Shown here: piece by piece, positions 25,761-33,176 of the stretch | Numbering within the stretch: position 1 is the stretch's first letter | Layout: each line of letters opens with the position of its first letter | NCBI GenBank assembly: GCA_937925815.1 | Contig: CALAMQ010000111.1 | Coordinates: 1-47,510 of the forward strand | DNA length: 47,510 nucleotides | Direction: 5' to 3' | DNA from: an uncultured Granulosicoccaceae bacterium | Lineage (GTDB): Bacteria > Pseudomonadota > Gammaproteobacteria > CALCKW01 | Notes under the pieces: generated by a model | What the model was told of the DNA's origin: nothing | Database searches by the model: none | Seen by the model: only the letters and a program-made list of their open reading frames with translations | Program-made: the position numbers and the translations under genes

Positions 25761-26144
25761 TCAGGCGTAGCTCACCACCTCCACCTCGAGTCCGTTTGGC
25801 ATATTGAAATAAAAGCGCCTGCCAGGCTCATAGTCCGCATGACTGTGTGTGGTGAGACCCTCTGCTTTTACGCGTCGCTCGACGTCGTCAAGTTCGTCAA
25901 CGGCCACGCAAATGTGGTTCAGCCCAAGCGCGGCAAAGTAGGAATCTGCCGCCGGTGTTGGCACCTGAGGCGGGGTATACAGCGCGATATAACTCGCCGC
26001 CTCACCGACATGCATGGAGTAGCCTTTGTGAATTGAATCCCCCTCCCAGCGCACCGTCCAGCCGAACACAGTGCACAACAATTGTGCGGTGAGTTGTATG
26101 TCAGGCACAGTGACATTGAGGTGTTCAAGGGTTGCAGGTTTCAT
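25761..26144 (-). CDS. VOC-family (glyoxalase/dioxygenase-like) protein, probable SoxR target
   Basis: A 127-residue single VOC-fold protein: 'LEHLNVTVPDIQLTAQLLC' opens the first beta-alpha-beta-beta-beta unit, 'GLNHICVAVDELDDVERRVK' the second, and 'RRFYFNMPNGLEVEVVSY' ends it with the typical metal-ligand Glu near residue 123. Candidate metal ligands are His8, His75 and Glu123. Such proteins act as lyases, dioxygenases or resistance proteins that bind quinones or antibiotics. The gene is divergent from soxR and its promoter has a SoxR box in a 19-bp spacer, so it is probably induced by redox-cycling compounds. The substrate is unknown. Confidence 0.83.
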   Translation of the reverse strand: MKPATLEHLNVTVPDIQLTAQLLCTVFGWTVRWEGDSIHKGYSMHVGEAASYIALYTPPQVPTPAADSYFAALGLNHICVAVDELDDVERRVKAEGLTTHSHADYEPGRRFYFNMPNGLEVEVVSYA

Positions 26145-26175
26145 AGTCTGGCTCTTTGCTTGAGTTGACGCGGCC

Positions 26176-26206
26176 AGTCTACAATCTCAAGTGAACTTGA
26201 GATCAA
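26176..26206 (-). promoter_or_regulatory. SoxR-type promoter of the VOC gene
   Basis: Reading the minus strand: -35 TTGATC (26206-26201), a 19-base spacer, and -10 TAGACT (26181-26176). The spacer overlaps the near-perfect palindrome at 26184-26203 (ATCTCAAGTg/AACTTGAGAT, 9 of 10 pairs). This copies the layout of the E. coli soxS promoter, where the box CCTCAAGTTAACTTGAGG lies in an over-long 19-bp spacer that oxidised SoxR realigns. The VOC start codon is about 30 bases beyond the -10. The site also lies upstream of soxR, so it may affect soxR as well. Confidence 0.85.
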
Positions 26207-26218
26207 GCAGAATCTCAC

Positions 26219-26677
26219 ATGCCAGAGCCCTTGATAGGAATCGGCCAGCTCGCCAAGCGAAGCGGTATCGCCGTGTCAGCACTTCGCTACTACGCGGACG
26301 CAGGGCTGCTTGACACTGTGCGCAGCGAGGGTGGCAACAGGCTCTTCCCGCGCTCGGCGCTGCGCCGAGTAAGCTTCATTCGCATTGCGCAGCGGCTCGG
26401 CCACCCGCTCAACGACATTCGCGACGCCCTGGCCCGATTGCCCGACAACCGCACACCAACCCAATCAGACTGGAGCAAGCTCGCCCAACACATGCGCGGC
26501 GACCTCGACCAACGCATCGCCGAACTCACACGCCTTCGCGATTCACTGGACAGCTGCATTGGCTGTGGCTGTTTGTCGCTCAAAAAATGTCGGCTCTACA
26601 ACCCAGAAGACGCCGCCGCATCTGACGGACCTGGGCCCCGTTTCCTGTTGGACAAGCTCGATGACAGCTCACTGTAG
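26219..26677 (+). CDS. soxR: Redox-sensitive MerR-family activator SoxR
   Basis: A 152-residue MerR-type regulator with 'IGQLAKRSGIAVSALRYYAD' as the winged HTH and a dimerisation helix at 80-112. The [2Fe-2S] cluster motif Cys113-x2-Cys116-x-Cys118-x5-Cys124 ('CIGCGCLSLKKC') is complete, which identifies SoxR rather than another MerR protein. Oxidation or nitrosylation of the cluster, for example by redox-cycling dyes, switches on target promoters. The ATG is 12 bases past the palindrome's outer base region, with no obvious Shine-Dalgarno. No soxS is present; as in most non-enteric bacteria the target is probably the neighbouring gene itself. Confidence 0.93.
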   Translation: MPEPLIGIGQLAKRSGIAVSALRYYADAGLLDTVRSEGGNRLFPRSALRRVSFIRIAQRLGHPLNDIRDALARLPDNRTPTQSDWSKLAQHMRGDLDQRIAELTRLRDSLDSCIGCGCLSLKKCRLYNPEDAAASDGPGPRFLLDKLDDSSL

Positions 26678-26776
26678 GTGGCACAACATCTGCGTCATCG
26701 ATCACAAACAGCAACACAAAAAACCCCCTACAATAGCGGGCTTGATCCCGCCACGCGCTTTAACCACGAGGACACC

Positions 26777-27697
26777 ATGAGCACACAGATTTTCGGCCAC
26801 AAATCCCCCGACACGGATTCAACCGGATCACCGATCGTCTGGAGCTGGTACCTCAATGAAGTCAAGGGGGTCGCCGCATCACCCGTGCTGCTGGGCGAGC
26901 CAAACACGGAAGCGGCCTTCGTGCTCGAGCGCTGGCAGCTCGAAAAACCCGCGATCATCTCAGACGTCGCCGACGATGCCGATTGCGTCATCGTCGACAC
27001 CAATAACCCAGCCGAACTCCCGGCCAACATCAACAACGCCAACGTCACCGCCATCATTGACCACCACAAGCTCGTGGGCGGTCTGGAAACGCGTGGCCCG
27101 ATCGACATCACCGTGCGGCCCCTTGCCTGCACGGCGACCATCATGATTGACCTCATGGGTGACGACGCCGCGAAAATGCCAGACAACATCAAGGGCGCGG
27201 CCTTGTCGTGCATCTTGTCTGACACGCTTGCATTTCGCTCGCCGACAACAACCGATCACGACATCGCCGTCTGCAAACAACTCGCCGCTGACCTCAACGT
27301 CGATATCGACGCGTACAGTGACGAGATGTTTGCCGCAAAGTCTGATGTGTCACGTTTCACCGACGCGGAATTGCTCCGCATGGACTCCAAGGAGTACACC
27401 GTCGGTGAGACCGCCTTCCGTGTTTCCGTGCTCGAAACCACCTCACCCGACACCGTGCTCGCGCGCAAAGACAGCCTGATGCAAAGCATGACCACAGTCG
27501 CCGCCGAAGACGGCGCAGATCAGGTCCTGCTCTTTGTGATCGACATCATCAAGGAAGAGGCCACCCTGCTGGTACCAAACGACGCCGTCAAAGCAGTGGC
27601 TGAGAAATCCTTTGGTGCAAGCGTCAGCGGCGACACCGTGGTCCTGCCCGGCATCATGAGCCGCAAGAAGCAAATCATCCCAAACCTCAGCGTGTGA
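26777..27697 (+). CDS. ppaC: Manganese-dependent (family II) inorganic pyrophosphatase
   Basis: A 306-residue DHH-family enzyme. The metal-binding motif 'FGHKSPDTDS' supplies His8, Asp12 and Asp14; 'VIVDTNNPAEL' supplies Asp74; 'IIDHHKLVGG' supplies Asp95-His96-His97. The C-terminal DHHA2 domain holds 'SRKKQIIP', the usual substrate-binding Arg-Lys-Lys. It hydrolyses cytoplasmic pyrophosphate with Mn2+ or Co2+. ATG 26777 has ACGAGG just upstream and begins at the conserved N-terminus; the frame is open earlier but without homology. Length matches the single-domain class with no CBS insert. Confidence 0.93.
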   Translation: MSTQIFGHKSPDTDSTGSPIVWSWYLNEVKGVAASPVLLGEPNTEAAFVLERWQLEKPAIISDVADDADCVIVDTNNPAELPANINNANVTAIIDHHKLVGGLETRGPIDITVRPLACTATIMIDLMGDDAAKMPDNIKGAALSCILSDTLAFRSPTTTDHDIAVCKQLAADLNVDIDAYSDEMFAAKSDVSRFTDAELLRMDSKEYTVGETAFRVSVLETTSPDTVLARKDSLMQSMTTVAAEDGADQVLLFVIDIIKEEATLLVPNDAVKAVAEKSFGASVSGDTVVLPGIMSRKKQIIPNLSV

Positions 27698-27737
27698 TCC
27701 GCCTCCCTGCTAGCGGTCCACGGCCAGCACCGTTCCG

Positions 27738-28637
27738 GTGAGCCAAGAACTGCCAGCAGGGCGCACCGCATTGTGCGTGCTCACAGCCATGCTGATTCTC
27801 GGTGTGGCTGACAACCTGATCAGGCTGATTGCCGAAGACATCGGCCTACATCAATTCCACTTCATCAGATCCCTATTTGCTCTAACCATCCTGCTCGCTT
27901 ACGCGCGTTGGCGCGCTGAACCGCTGAGTTGGTCAAACCGCACCGCTGTGATCTGGCGCGGCGTCTTGGTCGGTGCCGCGATGTACCTCTACTTCGCGTC
28001 ACTCGCCTTTTTGCCCATCGGCAGTGTGGTCGCCGGCCTCTTCACCGCCCCCGTGTTCGTGCTGCTGATCAATGTGTTGATGTATGGCCACCGCCTACAG
28101 ACCGCCCACGTCGCGGCGGTCGGCTTTGGTTTTATCGGCATGGTGTGCATCACACTCTCCGACCAAGGCCAGGTCAGCCTGGTGCACGCGGTGCCTGTTT
28201 TGGCCGGTCTCTGTTATGCCGCCTCCAACGTCTTGGCGCGGGAGTGTTGCCAAGGTGAATCGACAGTCGTGTTGTCCATGGCGGTGTTCGCCATTCTCGG
28301 CGTTCTCGGCGCCATTGCCATGCTCATCCTTGCACACACCTCTGTGGCCGAGCTCCGGGACACCACTGAATTTCTCACCGTAAGCTGGCAACCGTTGACG
28401 CCCCGCGCAATCGCATTGACCGCGTTTCATGCGCTCTGCGCCAGTTGCGCAATCGGGCTGCTGACTTTCGCTTACCAACACGGCCTCTCGACCCGCGTCG
28501 CGGTTCTGGAGTATGTGTTGCTGGTGTTCGCGTCGCTGTTTGCCTGGCTGCTCTGGAATGAATTGCCAACCCAGCGCGCTCTACTCGGCATGGCGATGAT
28601 TGCGCTCTCGGGCATTGTGATCACCCGTCGCGCCTGA
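27738..28637 (+). CDS. EamA/DMT-superfamily transporter
   Basis: A 299-residue inner-membrane protein with about ten helices in two EamA repeats. 'QFHFIRSLFALTILLAYARW' ends helix 2, and 'GLLTFAYQHGLSTRVAVLEY' with 'LLWNELPTQRALLGMAMIAL' mark helices 8-10. It is more like the riboflavin/S-adenosylmethionine-type exporter group than the first DMT protein in the window, but substrate cannot be set from sequence. GTG 27738 follows the pyrophosphatase stop by 40 bases; co-transcription is possible. Confidence 0.85.
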   Translation: MSQELPAGRTALCVLTAMLILGVADNLIRLIAEDIGLHQFHFIRSLFALTILLAYARWRAEPLSWSNRTAVIWRGVLVGAAMYLYFASLAFLPIGSVVAGLFTAPVFVLLINVLMYGHRLQTAHVAAVGFGFIGMVCITLSDQGQVSLVHAVPVLAGLCYAASNVLARECCQGESTVVLSMAVFAILGVLGAIAMLILAHTSVAELRDTTEFLTVSWQPLTPRAIALTAFHALCASCAIGLLTFAYQHGLSTRVAVLEYVLLVFASLFAWLLWNELPTQRALLGMAMIALSGIVITRRA

Positions 28638-28705
28638 GCACTCCTGCCAAGGGTTGTCAGGGACTGTGCAGCACACTGCCATGCCAAGCACAGGCACGAC
28701 ACACC

Positions 28706-29167
28706 ATGACAGACTCAAATCCAAACACCGTGTTCCAGACCGGCTTCAAGTCGCGCGCACTGCACTTCAGCCCCTTCTGGCGCATTCGCATCAGCCTACC
28801 CGAAGCGGACTTCGACCGCGTGTTCAATGCCATCGTTGCCATCACACCCTTGCAATACGGTAAAACCGATCACAACGCCAGCCGCAGCGCGCCCGGTTTT
28901 GAATACTATCGCCCCATGGCGGACACCCCAACAGGTGCCGAGTCCGACACGCGAAAACGCCCGGGGATTGTCGATTTGGTCTGCTGCATCGAGCCAGACC
29001 ATGAACTGCTCGAGCGCATTGTTGATACGCTCTACGAATTCAGCAGCTACTACGAACCACCGATATCCATCGAACCAATCCTGCGCTCGGCAACCATCGG
29101 GCTAGACGACAGCGACAACCCCCACCGCTGGTGGAACACCACCGGAGATTGGAAGGCAAACGGCTGA
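28706..29167 (+). CDS. Small NIF3/PII-like domain protein, function unknown
   Basis: A 153-residue soluble protein. Its central pattern 'YGKTDHNASRSAPGFEYYRP' and the later 'ERIVDTLYEFSSYYEPPISI' resemble the PII/CutA-like insert domain of NIF3-family proteins, which reads roughly G-x-Y-D-H-C-x-F-x-T-x-G-x-x-x-F-R-P and then H-P-Y-E-E-P. The usual stand-alone form is about 105 residues; this one has about 25 extra at the N-terminus and a Trp-rich tail. NIF3 metal-binding parts are absent. A ligand- or metal-binding role is possible but not shown. It ends just before the convergent uxuB gene. Confidence 0.55.
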   Translation: MTDSNPNTVFQTGFKSRALHFSPFWRIRISLPEADFDRVFNAIVAITPLQYGKTDHNASRSAPGFEYYRPMADTPTGAESDTRKRPGIVDLVCCIEPDHELLERIVDTLYEFSSYYEPPISIEPILRSATIGLDDSDNPHRWWNTTGDWKANG

Positions 29168-30481
29168 TCACGTACCGCGATCGGCCGGCCAGGCGGCAAG
29201 CACCTGATCACCGAAAGCGAGCAGATCACCTTGGTCACTCGCAAGGCTGAGCAGCGCCTCGACTTGCGCTGCGCGGTTGGCCTGTCCCGCCGCGCCGTGG
29301 ATCGCATCTGACGCTGGGTCGGAAATCGCGTCCCCAGCTGCGACGTCTGCAAGCGTCTGCGCCGCCCACGCCGCCAACGCGCAAATGCAGGCTGGGCTGT
29401 CCTGGCCGCGTGCGGCGCGTTCGGTCAACACCGGCACCACGCGCACACCGAGCTTCACGCTGCTGTCCATCGCAATCTGCGCCAGCGCGTGTTGCAAGGC
29501 TGGATTCGCGTAACGTGTCAAAAGCGCCGCGCGGTAGTCGTCGATGCCATCGCGGGCGGCGTCTGGCAAGGTGGCAACGGCTTCGTCCATCAACGCCTCC
29601 ACTGCCGAGCGGATCACCGGGTCGGCAATGGCCTCGTGCACGAACGCGTGGCCACGCCAGCGGCCGAGGTGCGCCATGAGCGTGTGGGTGCCATTGAGAA
29701 GCCGCAATTTTCGCAACTCAAACGGCGCGACGTTTTCGACAACGCGCGCGCCTGCCGACACCCAGTCCGGTACCTCACCAACAAAACTGTCCTCAATCAC
29801 CCATTCACTGAAGGTTTCTGTTTCAACCGGCCACGCAAGCGCGGCCCCGCCGAGCGCCTCACACTCAGATATCAGCGCGTCGGTGGTTGCGGGCGTGATG
29901 CGGTCAACCATGCTGTTGGGAAAGCGTGCAATGTCATCGAGTGGCAACATCAATCCTGACAACTCAGCAAAACGCACCACTGCCGCGTGCAGCGTCCGAC
30001 CGTTGTCTCGCAAGTTGTCACAGCTCAGCACCGTGATTGCGGGGGCACCAGCCGCTGCTCGGCGCGCTAACCCGTGCGCGAGATAGCCCACAGCGCTGCG
30101 CGGCCTTGCCGATCCGAGGTCATGCGCGATGTCCGGGTGGCTTTGATCCAGTTCACCGCGCGAATTGAGGGCATAGCCCTTCTCCGTCACCGTCAACGTG
30201 ATCACCCCGGTGTCGGCGGACGCAATCGCATCCAGTACCGCATCAGGTGATTCGGTTGCCACCAGCACACCACTTAGAACCGAGAGCTCTTCAAGCTGCA
30301 CACCGCTTGCGTCTTTGATCGCCAGCGAGTAGCGCCAGTCTTGCGATTTCAGCGTATCGCGCACGGCGGCGCTGCGCAACGACACCCCGAGCACGGTCCA
30401 ATCGCCCCCGGCGTTGGCGGTGTACCAGGCCTGATGAGCACGGTGGAAATTTCCAATCCCCAAGTGCAGGTGGGTCTTCAC
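29168..30481 (-). CDS. uxuB: D-mannonate oxidoreductase (fructuronate reductase), mannitol dehydrogenase family
   Basis: A 437-residue NAD-dependent polyol dehydrogenase. 'LHLGIGNFHRAHQAWYT' is the N-terminal nucleotide-binding start, 'SCDNLRDNG' near residue 152 and 'FPNSMVDRITPATTD' near 187-201 are family motifs, and 'ELRKLRLLNGTHTLMAHLG' near 254-272 holds the catalytic Lys and the Asn-x-x-His pair. It reduces D-fructuronate to D-mannonate in uronate breakdown. The family also contains mannitol and tagaturonate reductases; coupling to uxaC (GTGA overlap) and the divergent uxuA make UxuB the best choice. It lacks some length of enteric UxuB (about 486). Confidence 0.87.
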   Translation of the reverse strand: MKTHLHLGIGNFHRAHQAWYTANAGGDWTVLGVSLRSAAVRDTLKSQDWRYSLAIKDASGVQLEELSVLSGVLVATESPDAVLDAIASADTGVITLTVTEKGYALNSRGELDQSHPDIAHDLGSARPRSAVGYLAHGLARRAAAGAPAITVLSCDNLRDNGRTLHAAVVRFAELSGLMLPLDDIARFPNSMVDRITPATTDALISECEALGGAALAWPVETETFSEWVIEDSFVGEVPDWVSAGARVVENVAPFELRKLRLLNGTHTLMAHLGRWRGHAFVHEAIADPVIRSAVEALMDEAVATLPDAARDGIDDYRAALLTRYANPALQHALAQIAMDSSVKLGVRVVPVLTERAARGQDSPACICALAAWAAQTLADVAAGDAISDPASDAIHGAAGQANRAAQVEALLSLASDQGDLLAFGDQVLAAWPADRGT

Positions 30482-31881
30482 AGCGACACCCCAGCGGACG
30501 CGAGAGTTGGCCCGAGCCGGTAACTCTCAACCGCCAAGTCCAACGAGAGCTTGCGGGCCAACATTTCGGCATCGCTGCGACCAAAGTACCCGCGTGCCAT
30601 TTGCTGACCGAGGTGGATTGCAACACACCGCCGCCAGAGGTCATGCCGTGCGGGTATGGACATAAAAGCGCGAGTGTCGTCATTAAAACCCGCGAGCTTG
30701 CCGTAGCCGGCGGTTTCAACCACGCCGTCGAGGTAACGCGCGATACCGTTAGGGCTGTCGTGAAACCACCACGGCGGCCCGAGTCGAAGCGCTGGCCAGT
30801 GCCCCGCCATGGGTGCGAGTTCTCGCGCATAGCTCGACTCATCGAGCGTGAACGCAATCACCCTAGCGCTCGGGTCATTGCCAACCGTGTTGAGCAGGCC
30901 ATCAAGGCCGCGCACCCAATCGGTGCGGTGCGGAATATCCGCCCCCATGTCCGGTCCGTAAGTCTCGGTGAGCTGGCGGTTGGTCGAGCGCGACGCGCCC
31001 GCGTGAATTTGCATCACCAAACCGTCGTCTCGCGACATCAGCGCCATCTCAACCAACATGTGGCCGTGCAAGCGGTGCCTAGTGGCATTGTCCGCGGTGC
31101 CGCTGCGAACCGCATCAAACAGCCTCGTCGCCTCGCTCTCTGACAGGCGCTCAGTTTGCAGCACCGGCACATCGTGATCGGTTGCCGTCGCACCGTGCGA
31201 GGCGAAGTAATCACGCCGCGCGCGCAAAGCCTCAGACCAGGCGCGAACACTGTTGATATCGGTGTCCGTAATCAACGCGAGCACGTCGAGATCCGAATCA
31301 AATCGGGCGTGCGCCGGGTTGATCACCGAGTCGGGTCTAAAGGTTGGCACCATCCGCCAGGGACGGCTTTCACTTGCAACCGTTCGGTGGTGTGACAAAT
31401 CATCGAGTGCGCCATCAGTTGTTGCCAATAGCACAATGCCAAAGCGCTCCATCAGCGCGTTGGGCCTAAAGGCCGGGTCACGCAGAGCGGTGTCGATTGC
31501 ATCGTAGACGGTGTCGGCTGTGGTCTCTGACAGTGCCTCGTCAATGCCGAAAACCGAACCCAGCGTATGACCCAGCCACAGCGCGCTCGGAGTGCCAAGA
31601 AAGGCCGGCCAGTGGCTCGCAAAGCGGCGAAACACCTGACGCGGATCTGATTCCGCCCCGGGGCCGATACCGAGAGACGCCAGCGAGAAACCGTGGCTAT
31701 ATAGCAGTCTGAAGACATAGTGGTCGGGCGTGACCAGCAACGCTGCGGGGTCGGGGAAAGGCTGATTTTGCGCAAACCAACTCGGGTCGCAGTGGCCGTG
31801 GGGCGAGACAATCGGCAGGTTCGCAACAGATTCGTAGATCGGCGTTGCGCCTGCATCGAGACTGAGGTTTGGGGTCGCCAT
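30478..31881 (-). CDS. uxaC: Glucuronate/galacturonate isomerase
   Basis: A 467-residue uronate isomerase of the amidohydrolase superfamily. The metal-binding 'IVSPHGHCDPSWF' (His28, His30) is at the N-terminus, 'MQIHAGASRSTNRQL' near residues 295-309 and 'RVIAFTLDESSYARELAPMA' near 347-366 are UxaC hallmarks, and 'LAGFNDDTRAFMSIPARHDL' near 401-420 ends the barrel. It converts D-glucuronate to D-fructuronate (and galacturonate to tagaturonate). It is first of a two-gene operon with uxuB and is divergent from uxuA across 82 bases. No uronate importer, regulator, kinase or aldolase lies nearby. Confidence 0.94.
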   Translation of the reverse strand: MATPNLSLDAGATPIYESVANLPIVSPHGHCDPSWFAQNQPFPDPAALLVTPDHYVFRLLYSHGFSLASLGIGPGAESDPRQVFRRFASHWPAFLGTPSALWLGHTLGSVFGIDEALSETTADTVYDAIDTALRDPAFRPNALMERFGIVLLATTDGALDDLSHHRTVASESRPWRMVPTFRPDSVINPAHARFDSDLDVLALITDTDINSVRAWSEALRARRDYFASHGATATDHDVPVLQTERLSESEATRLFDAVRSGTADNATRHRLHGHMLVEMALMSRDDGLVMQIHAGASRSTNRQLTETYGPDMGADIPHRTDWVRGLDGLLNTVGNDPSARVIAFTLDESSYARELAPMAGHWPALRLGPPWWFHDSPNGIARYLDGVVETAGYGKLAGFNDDTRAFMSIPARHDLWRRCVAIHLGQQMARGYFGRSDAEMLARKLSLDLAVESYRLGPTLASAGVSL

Positions 31882-31963
31882 TGCACTAGTTCCAACGTTG
31901 CTATGCTCGCGGCAGGACGGGTAGTCTATCAGCCCTCGAAATCACCACCATAGGACCTGGGCA

Positions 31964-33169
31964 ATGGAGCAAACGTGGCGCTGGTTCGGTGCAGAAAACG
32001 ACCCGGTCAAGGTTGAGCACATGCTGCAAGCCGGTGTCGAATCCGTTGTCACCGCGCTGTACGAGCTGCCCAATGGCGCAATCTGGACACAGGACGCCAT
32101 CCGCGCACGCCAGCAGAGCCTGCACACACGCGAGGACGGTGGAAAGGGTGGATTGCGGTGGTCAGTGGTGGAGAGTTTGCCAGTATCAGACGCGATTAAG
32201 CGCCAAGACAAAGACTTCGCCGTCCACGTCGCAAACTACCGTAAGAGCTTAGAGAACCTCGCCGCCTGCGGCATTGAGACCGTTTGCTACAACCTCATGC
32301 CAGTGCTCGACTGGACCCGGACCGAACTGCGCCGGCGACTGCCACACGGTGGTACCACTATGGCCTTTGACCTCGTGGATTTTGCCGTGTTCGACATCCA
32401 CTTGTTGGCGCGCGCTGGGGCAAAGGACGACTACGACGACGCGATTTGTGAAGCGGCAGGGACGCGCTTGCGTGTACTGAACGATGCACAACGTGCGGCG
32501 CTGGTTCGCAATGTGGTTGCGGGCCTGCCCGGCGCCAACGACAACTTGAGTCTGGACGACGTCCGAGAGATGCTCGAGCTGTGGCAACCGATCTCCGATT
32601 CAACCTTGCGCGCACACGCAACGGACTTTCTCGCCGAAGTGGTGCCCACCGCCGAACGCCTTGACATACGCTTGTGTTGCCACCCAGACGACCCACCGTT
32701 CCCACTATTGGGTCTGCCACGTATTGTCTCTAATGCCGAGGACTACGCCGCCCTCGTTGAGGCCGTGCCCTCACCCGCCAACGGCATCACCTTCTGCACA
32801 GGCTCACTCGGTGTGGACCCGGGCTTTGACCCCGCCAGTTTCATCGAAAGACTGGGTGCTCACATTCATTTTGTCCACTTGCGCACCACGCGCCGCGACG
32901 GACCGTCCGGTGCCGGCAAGGTGTCGTTTCACGAGGACGAACACCTCGGCGGCGACACGGATCTCGTGCAGACCGTCCGCGCCCTGCTGGCAGAAGAAGC
33001 ACGGCGAAAAGCCAGCGGCCGAGCTGATCACAATATTCCCTTTAGACCGGACCACGGCCAAGACCTCATCGACGACCTCACTCGCAGCGGCATGCCAGGC
33101 TACCCGCTGATTGGCCGCCTGCGCGGACTAGCGGAATTGCGGGGCGTGATCGCAGCCTTCACAGCCTGA
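31964..33169 (+). CDS. uxuA: Mannonate dehydratase
   Basis: A 401-residue TIM-barrel enzyme. 'MEQTWRWFGAENDPVKVEHM' and 'CYNLMPVLDWTRTEL' near residues 107-121 are standard UxuA motifs, and 'DIRLCCHPDDPPFPLLGLPR' near 235-254 contains the Cys/His metal ligands. 'ITFCTGSLG' and 'HFVHLRTT' follow in order. It dehydrates D-mannonate to 2-keto-3-deoxy-D-gluconate. Start ATG 31964 is preceded by AGGA. With uxaC and uxuB it completes the route from glucuronate to KDG; the final kinase and aldolase are not in the window. Confidence 0.94.
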   Translation: MEQTWRWFGAENDPVKVEHMLQAGVESVVTALYELPNGAIWTQDAIRARQQSLHTREDGGKGGLRWSVVESLPVSDAIKRQDKDFAVHVANYRKSLENLAACGIETVCYNLMPVLDWTRTELRRRLPHGGTTMAFDLVDFAVFDIHLLARAGAKDDYDDAICEAAGTRLRVLNDAQRAALVRNVVAGLPGANDNLSLDDVREMLELWQPISDSTLRAHATDFLAEVVPTAERLDIRLCCHPDDPPFPLLGLPRIVSNAEDYAALVEAVPSPANGITFCTGSLGVDPGFDPASFIERLGAHIHFVHLRTTRRDGPSGAGKVSFHEDEHLGGDTDLVQTVRALLAEEARRKASGRADHNIPFRPDHGQDLIDDLTRSGMPGYPLIGRLRGLAELRGVIAAFTA

Positions 33170-33176
33170 CCCGCGT

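Noticed and set aside
29168-30481. Mannitol 2-dehydrogenase
   Set aside because: Sequence family fits, but overlap with uxaC and the divergent uxuA favour fructuronate reductase.
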